DNA of 64,000 nt from Diplolepis rosae (GCA_030998225.1 JAPYXD010000450.1:1224469-1288468), one strand, 5' to 3'; numbered from the stretch's first letter, positions 11,315 through 24,218 are shown. The notes: generated from the letters alone by a model not told the origin. Made by a program: numbers and translations.

Positions 11315-12540
11315 GAGTTTCATTTCTTAAACTCCCAGGATTTAATGAAAATTCTGAAGCTTCCCAGGAGGCGGGTGCTGTATAAATTTCTAAGTTTAAC
11401 GATAAGAGAAGGAGATGGGAATAGAACACCTGAGTTATCATATTCCTAGTTTCTGGAATAGAAAATAATGTAATTATTGCTGAAAGAAAAATACAATTTA
11501 GTTATTCAACGATCCGCCTCAGATTTCGGCTCAATTAACATTATGATACAAATTTTTCAATAAATATAGAAATCGAAAGTTCATAGGTTATAAAATATAA
11601 TTTTAAGGAATTTTGCCAGAATAATTTTGTTTTAAACTTTATTGAATTCCAGATTTCACAGTGAAATTCGCAGTATAAATTTTACTGACGCCTTTGGATA
11701 TTCTCGAAAGTAAAAAACAATTTTTAGTTCATAGGATAAATAGTCGTATGACAATTATGGGCAAAACTAATTGCATGTGGTTATAGTTCAACTAAACATT
11801 GCAATTAGAATTACAAAATGATGTTTTAAAAATTGCATATCCAATATAAATATCCCACAACATTCACTTATAATGATATTATATGTGAAAAATATGAAAA
11901 TTTTGGCTTGTATGGTTGTTTCAAAATTGATTTGACAAAGCCAAAAAAAATAAATGTACCAATTTATCAAAAAAAAACATTCCTTTTTGATAGAGTTAAA
12001 ATTTTTCTAAAAGATAATTATGTTCATAATTTCGAAAATTATGTAAACAGAATTGAACCCAAGTAAAAATGGGGACATTTAAATAGCTGTAATAAAAATA
12101 ATTTCTGTTTTCCAATAAATTTTGAAACATTATTATAGAGAAAAAAAGGAAATAAATTATTATTATAAATTATTATTATTATAAATTTATTCCTGCTGTT
12201 TGAAGGCTACTCAATAGTGAATGCATATTATTCCTTTTCACTATTTGAGGAAACTATGGTTATATGGTAGTGAATAACACCCTGGTATCATGAGGTGGGG
12301 TATTTCAAAAATTTCAAGGGATAAGAAAGATAAGATGAAAAATCCTATGGAGGATGAAGTATCGATGATTTTATCAAGGCAAATAATTCCTTCTCAAATG
12401 TCATAAGGTAAGGTGACAGGGTTTGAACCTGCCTCGTTCTTAATTTTTGAGGTTTTTCGGAATATTTTGTGTGGCAGCGGTTATTAGTTTAACTTGCTTA
12501 GGAAGAATATTTATTGTTATTTGAGAGATTCCATCCCTTA
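11315..12540. other. No gene seen
   Basis: AT-rich sequence without a supported gene. The overlapping ORFs at 11788-11970 (minus) and 11833-12066 (plus) are opposite strands of the same low-complexity stretch. A short AATAAATTATTATTATAAAT repeat lies at 12150-12185. Confidence 0.5.
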
Positions 12541-12554
12541 TCACATAAGTTGCA

Positions 12555-13110
12555 AAGGGGGTGTCCCATGCATCTTCCCGTTCGACCAACATATGTTTTG
12601 GAACAATTTAAGCATGAAATCTTATAAACTACATTTGAAAAAGAGATTTTTTTGTTGTTGTTAATAAAAATTCTGTTTTTGATATTTTGCTAATGAAATT
12701 TTCAGGATAATTATCAAGCATCAAAAGATTTTAAATTATTTCTAAGTTTTCTTTATGAAGTTTCCTTGTGAAAGTAATATTGCAGTGTCTACTAAATTTT
12801 CAATAATCGCAATTCTTGTTGAAGAGGATGATTTGAGAAATAGTTTCAATATCTACCTGAAAACGTGGTTCTTCCGTGCCAGTTTGTCTCAATGGTACCA
12901 TCTTTATTTTTCTTTTTTTATTATCAAAAGATTTAGAAACGAAAGTGTGTTTTCAAATTCTAATTCATATGTACATTTTGAACGTGAATAATAAGAATTA
13001 ATGTTTTCTAAAATTTCCTTAATCATATTCTTTGGAATAATTAAAAATGTGTCATCAACATCTCTGTAGTAAGCATGTATTTTGAAATTAAATATTTTCC
13101 TTTAAAACCA
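12555..13110 (-). pseudogene. Penelope-like element fragment: RT C-terminal half and GIY-YIG
   Basis: On the minus strand, 13100-12900 encodes HAYYRDVDDTFLIIPKNM, the RT catalytic YxDD region of Penelope-like elements, followed with frame changes by the ARKNHVFR...NLVDTAILLS segment. At 12642-12560 comes NVVYKISCLNCSKTYVGRTG, a GIY-YIG endonuclease start. Several stops and frameshifts are present, so it is dead. It abuts a second fragment of the same type on the opposite strand at about 13110-13125, a head-to-head inversion. Confidence 0.78.
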
Positions 13111-13124
13111 CTTTCTCAAGATGT

Positions 13125-14950
13125 TACAAAACAAAATTTGGCAGATTTCTAAGTTATTTTTCATCACATCCTCCATATCATAAAATTGGTATCATTAAAA
13201 ACCTTGTTGATTCAGCTACTTTACTTAGTTATCAAAAATTCCAGCAAGACAATTTGAAACTAGCCTTTACATTTCTAAATTTCAATGGTTATCCTAGTCA
13301 GTTTATTGATAGACACATTAAAAAGATACTCAATGAAATATAAAATAAACCATCACAATAATGATTTGAAAAGTACACTTAATGTTTCAATTAACACAAA
13401 CGTTTGAGTTGTTTCAATTCCATATTATGGCAATTTATCGGAGATTGCAAGGCGTTTTTTTTTTCGAAAATGTAATGTGAAAGTTGTTTCCAGAATAAAT
13501 TCTAAATTAGACGGATTTATAGCATTAGGTAAAGATCCTTATGAAATTGGAGAACAAAATAATGTTGTTCATAAAATTTCTTGTAATGGTGGTAAGGTAA
13601 TGGAACCAATACTCGATCAGCATCCATGTAGGTTACGGAAAACGACCTTTCAAAGTGTATAGCATTAGAGTGATAAATTAAACTTTTGTGTATATATTGT
13701 AGAAAAAGGTTTTGTTTATCGAATTCCAGACGCAGACAATTTTTTTGTGTCGTTTTGTAAATGAATTAGGCGTTTTTAAAACATTATTTTTGGGTACCAA
13801 TACTCGATCACCGAAAACCCCGCGAAACCAGTAGTCGATCAGCAAGGGACCAATAGTCGATCATGTCATTTGTGATCAGCTGTTTTACGGAGAGTAAAGT
13901 TTTTCTTTTCTGACCTTCACCATCAGCAAATGATTATTTTATTAATGTAGTATGTACTGTAACTCATAGTTAAATTTAAAATATAGGTCACTGTGAAAGT
14001 ATATATGCACATCAAAACAATCATATAACCTCAAAAACATACATACAAAAATTAAAGCATTTATGTGAAAATTTTTGAAAAATATCACTTCTTTTATAGT
14101 TTTCACTAATCGAGCACCATAAAATTTCGACCCGAAATTGAAAAACTCAATTTTAAGAATTAAAAAAACGAACACAGCATCGCGCTAGGCTGATCGACTT
14201 TTGGTTCCCCTTCGCTTTTTGTATACCAAAAGACGATCAGCGTTTTTTACATATTTAATTAAATTTTTTATTATAATTACCTGTCTGTAATAATAGAAAA
14301 AGCCTTCATAGGCCTGGTAATGCCTTCTCTCACGCGATTTTTCCAACTTTTCCCTGATTATCGTCCAACTTAGCACGGACACATGAGAGTTGGCGGCACC
14401 ACTGATCGACGGCGCAGGCGACTGTAACGCACGAAATTCAACGAGCGCGTAGGGGAAATATTTTTCTCATGCACTATGTTATATTTTTGAATAATAATTG
14501 GGCAGTATAATATTGTTAAGTATTTTTTTAAATGTTACAATTTTTTTGCAGTCTTTTGCTTTTTTGAATTCGTAATAAACATGAATTCATACCGAAGTGA
14601 TCGAGTATTGGTTACTGATCGAGTATTGGTTCCATTACCTTAAGTGTTATTTGGGTCAGACTAAACGTCCGTTGAGGATTAGAATTGATGAACATTATAA
14701 AAATTTTAATCCTAATGAAAAGTTTCACAATGTCATTAGAAAACACCTAAAAGGTATGAGGATGATCAAGATAATCACTTTTTTCATTGAAATGATGTCA
14801 AAATTTTACATAATGAAACTAATAGATTCAAAAGAGGCTTTTCTAAAATAGTATATATAAAAAAAAGAAGGTGATAATAGTCTTAACAAAATCACAGGCA
14901 TTGAACACTTAAATTCAGCTTATAATATGATTCTGGATTTCTTATTTTAA
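13125..14950 (+). pseudogene. Penelope-like element fragment: RT tail and GIY-YIG, split by a TE
   Basis: 13130-13338 encodes the post-catalytic RT region (SYFSSHPPYHKIGIIKNLVD). After a frameshifted stretch, 13477-13594 gives NNVVHKISCNGG. The GIY-YIG motif resumes at 14643 with CYLGQTKRPLRIRIDEH and runs to 14851, with a conserved-looking C-terminus to about 14940 in another frame. The 1046-bp TIR element at 13595-14640 interrupts it exactly between the two halves of the motif. The 3' flank to about 15500 holds a CTGATGATCCCTCTGGAGAT segment, reminiscent of tails downstream of such elements. Confidence 0.75.
13595..14640. mobile_element. TA-flanked TIR element inserted in GIY-YIG
   Basis: Ends are AGGTAATGGAACCAATACTC and its exact reverse complement, within a TIR of at least 26 bp, flanked by TA (13593-13594, 14641-14642). 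Excision with one TA restores the GIY-YIG frame. The motif CCAATAnTCGATCA recurs near both ends (13797-13865 and 14590-14630). Minus-strand ORFs at 13942-14175 and 14185-14382 show no transposase motif. Probably a Tc1/mariner-type non-autonomous element. Confidence 0.85.
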
Positions 14951-16531
14951 TTATAATTTCGATATAATAATTTCTGTTGTAACTTTTAAATATTTTCATA
15001 AATTTGTGTCTATTTCTTAATTTCGATTTTAATTTTGATTTGATAGCTATTGTAAATGTTAAATTTTAATAACATTAGATTTTATTAAACTTGTTAGTAT
15101 TGTGAGGTCATTTCATGATATTTGACTTCAGTTTGATATTTATAATTTCAAGTGACATGACGTTATTTCTGCTTTACTTCAAAAATTTTAATTCAAAGCT
15201 AATTCGGACAAATTTTATTTATTTTACTCAGTGATTTTTTCTTTGTTCGAATATGTCGGTTTTTTACTCGTTTTGGTAAATATATTTTTTTATCACAACT
15301 CATAAAAATTTTCAAAATTTTGTTTTTTTTTTAAAGTTTTTATTGAATAATAACTTTTTTAGATTTAATGAATCTGACTATTATGGATTGACCTCACATT
15401 ACATTTTACTATCCTCTCGGTGATGTAAGATTCATTGGCTATTTTTGTATGCCCTGATGATCCCTCTGGAGATGAGGCGAAGTATTGCCAAAAATTTATA
15501 ATAAGAATATACTGATTGTCCAATTTATACTTAATTTATTAAACATTGAATTGATCCTCATCATACATATGAACTTAGTCAGAACGTCCTAAAATCAATA
15601 TTGAAAACTACATTAAATTACTATAAATTCATTAGTCTTTATTTTTTTTATACAAGTTTATGTAATTTTTCATACATTTATCAAATCTTTCAAATTTATT
15701 TTCCAAAGTTTTTACTCTCACTTTTTTGTTCATTTTATTATAATCATTATAAATAAAAATAAGGATCAAAAGATAATCGAAAAGAAATTTGATATTTAAT
15801 TTCAACTAATTATTTTCTCAATCATTAAAATAATTGGCCACACAACATAATCTCTTAAATGACTGAAATAATAATGTTTTCAAAATTAAAAAACTTCACC
15901 GGATAAGATTCAGTCAGTACCGGCTTGTTAGGTGGATTTGGTTCAATCCGTTTCCTCCCTTTTTTGAATTAAAATTAACAATGATGATAGTAACAAGGAA
16001 CAATATGCATTTTAAACAAAAGGTGTAGCGATTCAAGTTTATAGGTTTCCCTTTTTGGCGGTAGACAATTTTTAAAGTTGGAACAGAATTAGATTTTAAA
16101 TAAACTTTCTTATTAGCTTGTACTTCTCTAGCAAGTATGCGGTCTTCCTTCTGCAATGCCTGAGTCAGCTTCATGGCAATCGCAGCGGCTTGAGGGATTG
16201 AGCTAGCAATGTGCCATTGAAAGTTTCAATTGGAAACTTTCATTTTGAAAGTTTCAAAACGTGAAATTTATGATCAACGCAATTTTTGATGAAACTTTCG
16301 AAATTTTTTAATTTATTTTCTACATTTAGGTTGGTACGTTTGGGAATATTTCAATCTTCGTTAAAAATGTTTTCATGTAAGTTGGTAGCACTTTTCATCT
16401 CCTACTCCTTATTTGTTTGAATCTAAACGTGTCTGAAACTGCCGCCGTTTATACATGTGCTTCGAGCGTCTCCAACAAATCAAGCGATTTATAATTTATT
16501 TAATGTTTAAAGTTTCTCACTAACCTCCAGA
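14951..16531. other. AT-rich spacer, no supported gene
   Basis: Likely the Penelope tail up to about 15500, then AT-rich sequence. A minus-strand ORF of 86 codons (15914-16174) has a basic N-terminal half and a hydrophobic segment, but nothing recognisable. GAAAGTTTC-type inverted repeats at 16215-16260 (TTGAAAGTTTCAATTGGAAA) precede the hAT gene and could belong to its left end, but I found no matching right end. Confidence 0.4.
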
Positions 16532-19279
16532 GTGATGAAAGTAAAAACATCTGTGTGGAACTATTTCTACTTAACAAAGAAAAAAAAAGGAATAAAAGTG
16601 CAAGATTATGTACATTGCAAATTATGTAAAAAAGAGATATTTAAAAATACGACTCGAATGGTGGATCACGTTGAAAAATGTAAAAATTCTACGCAAAAGA
16701 TGAAGCAAGAGATGCGTGCATTAAAAACAGCTAAAAATAAAAATGTACAGGGTGTGCAACGATTATTATATAATATACAAACAAACAGAGACGTTAGGAA
16801 TGTAGTTCTATCTTCATCTTACTCAAATGCATCAAAAAACGAGAATAATAATGATGAAAGTACAGTATAAAACATGGATTCTGCCAATAACGATTCTATT
16901 ATAAATGAATTGACATCAAGTTTAGAAGAGACTAGTCTCAATGACTCTTCTTCAATGACATTAAAAAATCAGGTAGAAAAACCTGTGAGTTCTTTCATTG
17001 ACATAATGGATGAACGAGAACAGGTATCTTATTTTAAATTTTATTTAGAAATATTCACATTCATACATAGTGTATTTTCTTTGAATAAGTCCATTTTCAT
17101 AATGTATTATTGAGAGAAATAGAAAAATCTATTGCGAAGGCCATTTATGTCACCGAAAAAACACTGAACTTTCTGGAGCATCCTTTATGGATAGAAGTTT
17201 TAAGAAAAATACGACCTGCTTTGAAATTGCCAAGCCGAAAAATGTTATCTGGGAAGTTATTGGATACAGAGTTTAACGATACAAAAGAAGTCGTTGATAT
17301 TCTTGTTTCTATAGCAAAAAATCTTGCTTTACAATTAGATGGCTGGAGTAATTTGAGGTAAAATCCTTGAAATTATATTATTGATTCAATTATTTATTAT
17401 CGTTTCAAAATTTAGATATTTTTTATGAATGCTCTTGAAAATTGAAAAAATGCAAAGCGTTCAGTATAGCTGCTCTATTTACTTCCCTAACTTTTTAAGT
17501 TTTAATACAATATTACAGATCTTTTCAGAACGTTGTAGAATAGAGCAGTCGACCGGCAATCGAAAGACCTGGGCTTGAATCCCAGCGCAGTCGAAAGCGT
17601 CTTTTTTCCCACAGAAAGATTTTAAAATACTTTAAATTTGAATATATATACTATATATTTAAATTTGTAGAATAATCCTGAAGTTTTTAGAACATTTCAA
17701 TTCTGTATTTTCCAGAATCTTGCTAAAGTGTAAAGGATTTTTAACAATCTTTTCGTGGTCTTGTAGCATTTGGAAAAAGTTGAATAAAATAAAAACATTT
17801 CAATTCATGACCATGCCTTGAAAATCGGATTCTAATATTTTCTGATCAAAAATAGAATGCTTATCCTTTTCCTATTTTCTTTGAGTTTTTCAGTTGATAG
17901 ACCCTTACATTTTCAATATTTTAATGTCATATATCATAGTATAAACTCAGCCATTGACTGAAGTGAACTTAACATGCTATTTTCAGTAAATAACCAGAAA
18001 ATGTAATGAATTGAATAAAATGTATTTTTCCAGAAATGAGAGTGTTATCAACATTACGATTAATACTCCAGAGCCATTGTTTGTTGAGTCTGTGGGGACA
18101 GTCGATGAACGTCATACAGGAGAGTACATAGCTGAATTAATTTTCGACGTGCTTCGTAAATACGATCCACAAAAATTTTTACTAGTTGTTGCTGACAATG
18201 CATCAGCTATGCAAAAAGCAGGAAAAATAGTTAAAGAATTCTACCCTCATATAACCATGATTGGTTGCACATCTCATACCTTGCATTTGCTAATTAAAGA
18301 TGTCATCGATTGTCCAAGTGTGAAGGATCATATGGGTGACGTGAAATACGTCATCTCTACAATAAAAAATTCGCATCTTTTGAAAGCTTCATTAAAAAAA
18401 ATTAATGCAGATCTACCTCAGCATTTGCGATCTTCAGTCAGTCTCCATACTCCAGGAGAAACTCGATGGGGGTCAAATCTTCGGTCCTTAGATAGTTTAC
18501 GCGAGAATAAAATAGGACTTCGGATGCTTGCCGTAAAGAAAACTATTAACATTCCTAATGAACTACAAGTCCTTTTATCACCTTCTTTCTGGAATAAAAT
18601 TGAACATCTTCCTGACATCATGCGTCCGATTGTCAAATGGACAATCGAACTTGAGAGCGATGAACCAAAAATACATCAAGCTGTTCGAGCAATCCATGAA
18701 ATAGAATAAGTATTGGATGCAGTTTTGCCAGGCACTTTTTTAAAAGATGATAAGAAAGAATACATCTTTGAATCAGCCAAGTACAGGAATGAATTTTCGT
18801 TAAAAAAAATCCATTACTCTGCCTTCTTACTCGACCCAGCTAATGAATTAGAAGATCATGACAGCAAGCAGCCTAACGAAAGAAATTTACCGAAGGCTCA
18901 ACTGTCAGATCAGCAAAATTCCGAAGCAATTGAATTTCTAATCGAAACAGCTCATTTTATGGGAAATGTAGATCCAGAGGCTGTACTATTAGATATTACT
19001 AAATATTCCTGCAAACTTGACGCATGGTCCCATAAGTTCTCATGGAAAGTTGCAAATAAAATTCATCCTAAAACATGGTGGGCAACATTTTTTAAAAATA
19101 CTGATTTATCGAAGGTTGCACAAAGGATTTTCAGCATGCCGACAACTTCTGATGCGACCGAACGGTCATTTAGCACATATGGACGTATTCATTCGAAAGG
19201 TCGACATCGATTAACGTTGCCTAGAGCTGGGAAGCTTTGCTTTATTGCGCATAATTGCTTACTTCTAAATTATCGATAA
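16532..19279 (+). pseudogene. hAT-superfamily transposase (DUF659/hAT-C type), spliced, two nonsense codons
   Basis: Exon 1 (16532-17022) has a BED-type zinc finger (CKLCKK, then HVEKC); exon 2 (about 17113-17357) ends LQLDGWSNLR; exon 3 (18034-19279) continues NESVINITINTPEP. Introns are about 90 and 676 bp. Catalytic candidates are Asp in LQLDGWS, Asp in VVADNASA and Glu in SDATERSFSTYGRIHSKGR, the last within the C-terminal dimerisation region. In-frame TAA codons occur at 16868 and 18707, the reading frame being otherwise kept, so inactivation is recent. The large intron carries a SINE. Element ends and the 8-bp duplication were not found. Confidence 0.88.
17535..17625 (+). mobile_element. 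tRNA-derived SINE, 5'-truncated, in the hAT intron
   Basis: It starts inside the D-arm (ATAGAGCA), keeps the anticodon-arm segment CGACCGGCAATCG and a B-box-like GGCTTGAATCC, and ends in AAAGCGTC then a T-run and CACAGAAA. The same body and tail occur at 58776-58873 and 59022-59118, which defines a dispersed family rather than a tRNA gene. Confidence 0.65.
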
Positions 19280-20107
19280 AACTTATGCACTCTAATCAGG
19301 ATTTGAGAGAATATCCCTGAATTATCCCTGATAAAGTTGCAGAAGATAACGCCAAAGTTCAAAATAATAGAAATATTTAAAAACTTAAAAATGTTTGCTT
19401 TGGCTTTATTATAGTTTTATTTTTGTTCTGTTACTCTATTACATATGTCTGTAGACATATAAACATTTTGTAAAACGTGAAGAAAGAATGCAATTCTATT
19501 TTAAAATAAGTAATTAATTTTTATGCTACATGAGAAGTGTTGTCCATTTCAAATTATAAACCTATAAAATATGTAAGAATAAACCAAAGAATCTTCTTGA
19601 TCTCAGAGGAAATTTATTTTGGTCAAGTATGACTACATTGTGGAAAATGTATGGAAAAAAATATATAAGAAATGTTTAAAGTGAATAAAAATAAACTTAT
19701 CTTTTTTTTTGCATCCTTAATTGAAAATATAATAATTTTATATCTATATTATTATTTACCTACATCAGGACTATATATTAAATTATGGTTTCTAATAGTC
19801 ACCACGAGCAACGTTGACAAAATTAACAATAAAATACAAATACAACTTTCAGGAAATAATTTGAGCTATTTGGGAATCGTTTTGGAAAATAAATATAAGA
19901 AGTGAATTAAATTGTGAATCATGCTATACATTTCAAACTTCCGCGCCTTTACTAACTATAGGTTAGGTTATAATCGTACTGGTTCAATTTGATTTAGTAT
20001 TTAACGAGCTTTTTTTTATTTCTTAACACCAAGAATGTAATTTTGGAAAAAAAGCTGCTTTGAATATAAATTAGACACTTTAGAGATATAATTATTATCA
20101 GAACAGA
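19280..20107. other. AT-rich spacer between hAT and gypsy C
   Basis: No supported gene. The 77-codon ORF at 19672-19905 is low-complexity. This stretch should contain the right end of the hAT element, but no inverted partner of the 16.2-kb sequence is visible. Confidence 0.4.
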
Positions 20108-20193
20108 ATTAAGAAATCCTTCCGATTTCTTAAGCGAACAAAAAACGGGGAAATTTAATTATAATAGTAGAAGGTGAGTGACAGGACGTCACA
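20108..20193 (+). repeat. Truncated 5' LTR (last 86 bp only)
   Basis: Matches 36463-36548 with about one difference and ends GACAGGACGTCACA. The preceding 997 bp of the LTR are missing. Retaining only the terminal segment could mean a deletion, or an insertion whose 5' end is the R-U5 of the RNA because strand transfer was not completed. Confidence 0.88.
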
Positions 20194-20214
20194 TACCCTT
20201 TTATTATTAATTTT

Positions 20215-20232
20215 TGGTGCATCGGCCTGGAA
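20215..20232 (+). promoter_or_regulatory. Primer binding site, tRNA-Gly(GCC) type
   Basis: TGGTGCATCGGCCTGGAA lies 21 bp after the LTR end. It complements the 3' end of insect tRNA-Gly(GCC), whose tail I recall as ...CCGGCCGATGCACCA, at 17 of 18 positions. The 21-bp gap from the LTR is longer than usual. Confidence 0.7.
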
Positions 20233-20269
20233 AAGTTATAAGCCAGCAATGAAAATTAAATCAATGTAA

Positions 20270-20935
20270 GAAAAAATCAAATTAAAATAAGATCAATTTA
20301 AAATCAAATCAAATTAAAATAAGATCAATGTAAAATAAAATCAAATTAAAATAAGATCAATTTAAAATAAAATCAAATTGAAATAAACTTGAATCAAATT
20401 AAATTAAAATTATTTGAATTGAAATTGAATCAAATTAAAATTGAAATTGAATTAAAATTAAATTGAAATTGAATTAAAATTAAATTGAAATTGAATTAAA
20501 ATTAAATTATATCAAAGTAATATAAATTGAATTGAATTGAATCAAATTAGAATTAAATTAAATTAAAATTAAATTAAAGAAAAATTAAAATTGAATTGAA
20601 TAAAATTGGAATTGAATTAAATTAAATTAAAATAAAATTAAAATAAAATTTGAATTGAATCAAATTGAAATAACATTGAATTAAATCGAATTAAAATAAA
20701 ATTATTTGAATTTAAATTGAATCGGAATTGAATTAAAATTAAATTATATCAAAGTAGTATAAATTGAATTGAATTGAATCAAATTAGAATTAAATTAAAT
20801 TAAAATTAAATTAAAGTAAAATTACAATTGAATTGAATAAAATTGAAATAACATTGAATTAAATAGAATTAAAATAAAATTATTTGCATTTAAATTGAAT
20901 TGGAATTGAATTAAAATAAAAGATTAATGTATTGA
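20270..20935. repeat. AAATTGAATTAAAATT-type repeat tract in the gypsy C leader
   Basis: About 660 bp almost free of G-C pairs, made of AAATTGAATT, TCAAATTAAAATAAGA and similar words. A larger period is visible: about 76 bp at 20503-20578 recur at 20741-20816, 238 bp apart. Confidence 0.85.
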
Positions 20936-21372
20936 CATTTTATAAAAAAAAAAAAAATAAATTTCAATATTTTTTTTTTTATATATATATAAAATTAATC
21001 TTTTTTTTTTTTTTTTTTTTTTTGGTGAGGAGGAAAAATGGCAAAATCTTTTATAGACGTTGTACAGGACTCTCCTAGGACGGGTCTAGGCATACCTGTT
21101 AAAACCAGAAAACCCCCTCTCTCGAACCAATACACCACCCGCGGAACCGCCTTTCGGCTTTAAACTTCACGGGTGGTAGGTTCCATTAAAGTCGCGTACT
21201 ACTCTTCCGTCATCCGTTCGCTCGGAACTTCCACCCGCCTCCACACGCCCACTAGGATAACCGACCAGCCGCGCCACCCAGGGGAGAAACAAACAGATTC
21301 CTCCCCCGAACGACGCGGACGGTCAAGTCTACCCGAGACGCAGGACCGCGGGTGCAGGCCCCGATGCGATTT

Positions 21373-24218
21373 CTACTGGCCCTCCCCGTTGTTTCGCTCC
21401 CGACGCCCATCAAGTTCTCTCGTCTTCATCACAAGTGTGACGAATGACTCGATGAGCGTCCAGAACCGCTCAGACTGGAGCATGAGGGGGACCATCGTGT
21501 CAGGAGTAAGTTCGGAACCCACCGCCTGACCGAGGACCCCCCTAGCCACACCCCATTTTGCGCAGACGAAGAGAGCGTGCTCTGCGTTATCCACCGGGGA
21601 ATCGCAGTAGCAACACGTCTCCTCGTCTCTCTTCTTAAAGCGCCTCAGGTACGCGTTAAAACAGCCATGGCCCGAGAGCGCTTGTGCCAAGTAAAAGCCG
21701 ACTTCCCCGTGCTTTCTGTTCAGCCAGGTGGCGAGCTCCGGGATCAGGCGGTAGGTCCATCTCCCTGTCTGCTCACCATGCCATCTCATCTGCCATTTCT
21801 CGACGAGTCTGCGCCTTCCATCCTTGCGGATGGCCTCCTTCGCGCGAGAGATTTCCTGCAGGTCGGCGCAGGTAAGCTCCTTGCGAAGCTGAAAGGTTTC
21901 CTGCCTTTCCTCCGCCAATAAATCTATTGGCGGGACGCTCGCTAGGACCAGCACAGCGCTCGTCGAGATAGTTCTATATGTCGAAACTATTCTCAGCGCG
22001 ACAAGTCTCTACGCCGAGAACAGCTTCTTCTGGATAGCATGGTTTTGCAAGACATTGGCCCAGACCGGAGCTGCATAAAGCAGCTTCGAATGGACCACGC
22101 TCGCCACCAATCTTCTTTTCGCTTCCCTGGGTCCACCAATGTTTGGCATAAGCCGGGCCAAGTTTGCTCCACATTGGATGACTTTGGTGGCTGCGATCTT
22201 TAGGTGTTCGCCAAAGCTAAGCCTACGATCCAGCTGCACCCCCAGGTACTTAATACTTGTTTTCCACTGGACTTCATGCTCTCCGAGAACGATCCTCGGG
22301 TATTGGAAGGATCTCCTGTCCGTAACGAGCAAAGCCTCGGTTTTCTCAGGGGCCATTTTAAGACCTCTGCCATCCAACCAGCGCTTCGCTCGCCACAGAC
22401 TTTCACTGATCCTCAGCTCTAGGATTCCAACGTCGTCAGCGGCGCACACGACAAGTGCGTCATCCGCGAAGCCGACGATGCTCGTTCCAGCAGGCAGGTC
22501 CATGCGCAGGAAATCGTCGTACATGACGTTCCCAACGAGTGGACCCACCCGCGACCCTTGAGGGGCGCCACATGTCATCTCCTCCTTGAGAGAGCCTGAA
22601 GCCGTTGTAGAATCAACTCCTCCAGAAGCTTCCCCATCGTATCCAATAGGCATATTGGTCTATACGACGAGGCAACCCCTAGAGGTTTGTTGCCCTTCCT
22701 CAGCAGGACCAACCTCTGCTTCTTCCAATCTGCGAAGAACCTCCCCTCCCGAAGACAGGAGTTAAAGGCTTCTAGGAGAATCTCTGGGTACGCCCCGATC
22801 ACCTCTTTGAGGATCTCGTTCGGCACCCCGTCGATACCCGGCGCTGTATTTGCCTTAAGCCTTCCACCCGCTCTCTTTAGTTCTTCGAGAGTGAAGAGTT
22901 CTTCGCGCCGGACCACGCAGAAACTTCGGTCCTGTCTTTGGAACGGCTCCACGTGTGGAAACAAGCTACACACAATGTACTGGACTCGATCGAGATTATC
23001 CAGACCCGGGGTCTTTCTTCTAGACACCAATCTCTTGGTGACTATTTTGAAGGCGAGACCCCATGGGTCCTTCTCGACCTCACCGATCAAGTCTTTCCAG
23101 CATTGAAGTCGGCTTTTCTTTATGCCTCGCCTCAAAGCTGTTTTTGCCCCTTTCCATGCCTCGTGCAGCGTAGCATCCCCCTTTGAACGGGTGAATTTTC
23201 GCCGCGCTGCGAGGCATTCTCGACGTAGGGCTGTCAACTGGTCGTTCCACCAGTACATCGAACCCTTGGCTTGCCTGCGCTCGCGGCAAGGCATCGAGTA
23301 GTCGCAAGCCGCGACCACCTTTTGCCTCACCGAGCGCACAGCAGCTTCAAACGACCCAGCAGGGCAGACCCAACCAAGCTCATCGATGAGCCTGCTTTCT
23401 TCGAGGTGTTCGCGAAGTCTTTCCCTGCTGAGTCGTCTCGTGTTCCAGGAGGGGCTCCTTCCATCGCCGCCCCTACCCTTATCCACCGCCTGACACCGTT
23501 GTTCTAGTGTGAATTCGATGCACCGGTGGTCACTCAAGGTTATTACCTCGAGGACCGACCAGTCGCTTATCCTTGAAGCGAGGCGAGGTGCGGCAATTGT
23601 GAGATCAATTATTGACCCCCCCGCTCCTCGTCTGAACGTAAATTCCCCGCCCTGATTCAAGACGATCAGTTCGTTCCTAGCGACCATCTCGCCAACCCAG
23701 ATTCCCCTCCTATCTAGGCGGGCTTCACCCCACTCGGGCGACTTACTGTTGAAGTCCCCCCCTATGAGGGATCGCCCGATGGCCCCACGGAGGCTTTCCT
23801 CAAGGAGGAGGATCTGGGTCTCAAAGACATCGAAGGGATCGCCGGGGGAGAAGTAGCAGCTGTACACACGCACACCCGCCACCTCCACCCAGACGAACCC
23901 CGCGTCGGTCTCCAGGAAGTCCCCGACGCCCAAATCAGGGTTACAAACAAGGATGTCGGCCCTCCTTGATGCATCCTGATACCAAGCAGAGTTTTCGGAC
24001 CACTTGTACTGCTCACTAATGAGCAGCACATCAGCCCCCCTCTCCCTGGCAGTCTGCATCAGGAGGTCCTGGGCATCCTTCCCCCTTCCGAGGTTGAGCT
24101 GCAGGAACTTCAATTCCTGCCTCTCAACCTCCGAAGCTCTTCCCGGAAGACCGGGCAGGAGCCGCTCCCCGACACATGGGCGACATCTTTGTCGCCCCTG
24201 TCTGCGCATGACAGGCAC
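21373..24218 (-). pseudogene. R1-clade LINE ORF2: AP endonuclease and RT with internal deletion
   Basis: 24218-22575 encodes an apurinic-type endonuclease (FLQLNLGRGKDAQ, LIGGDFNSKSPEWGE, LSDHRCIEF) and the N-terminal RT (NTAPGIDGVPNEILKE, SSYRPICLLDTMGKLLEE). The frame then shifts and resumes at MTCGAPQGSRVGPL with GFADDALVV, the FADD catalytic box. The block carrying the first catalytic Asp, roughly 100 residues in relatives, is missing at the junction near 22590-22610. 21954-21373 holds the C-terminal CCYCDSPVDNAEHALFVC motif in another frame. The RT cannot be active. Confidence 0.9.

Noticed and set aside
12420..12450. B-box-like GGTTCAAACCC on the minus strand
   Set aside because: No A box, acceptor or anticodon arm could be found around it, so no tRNA or SINE is called.
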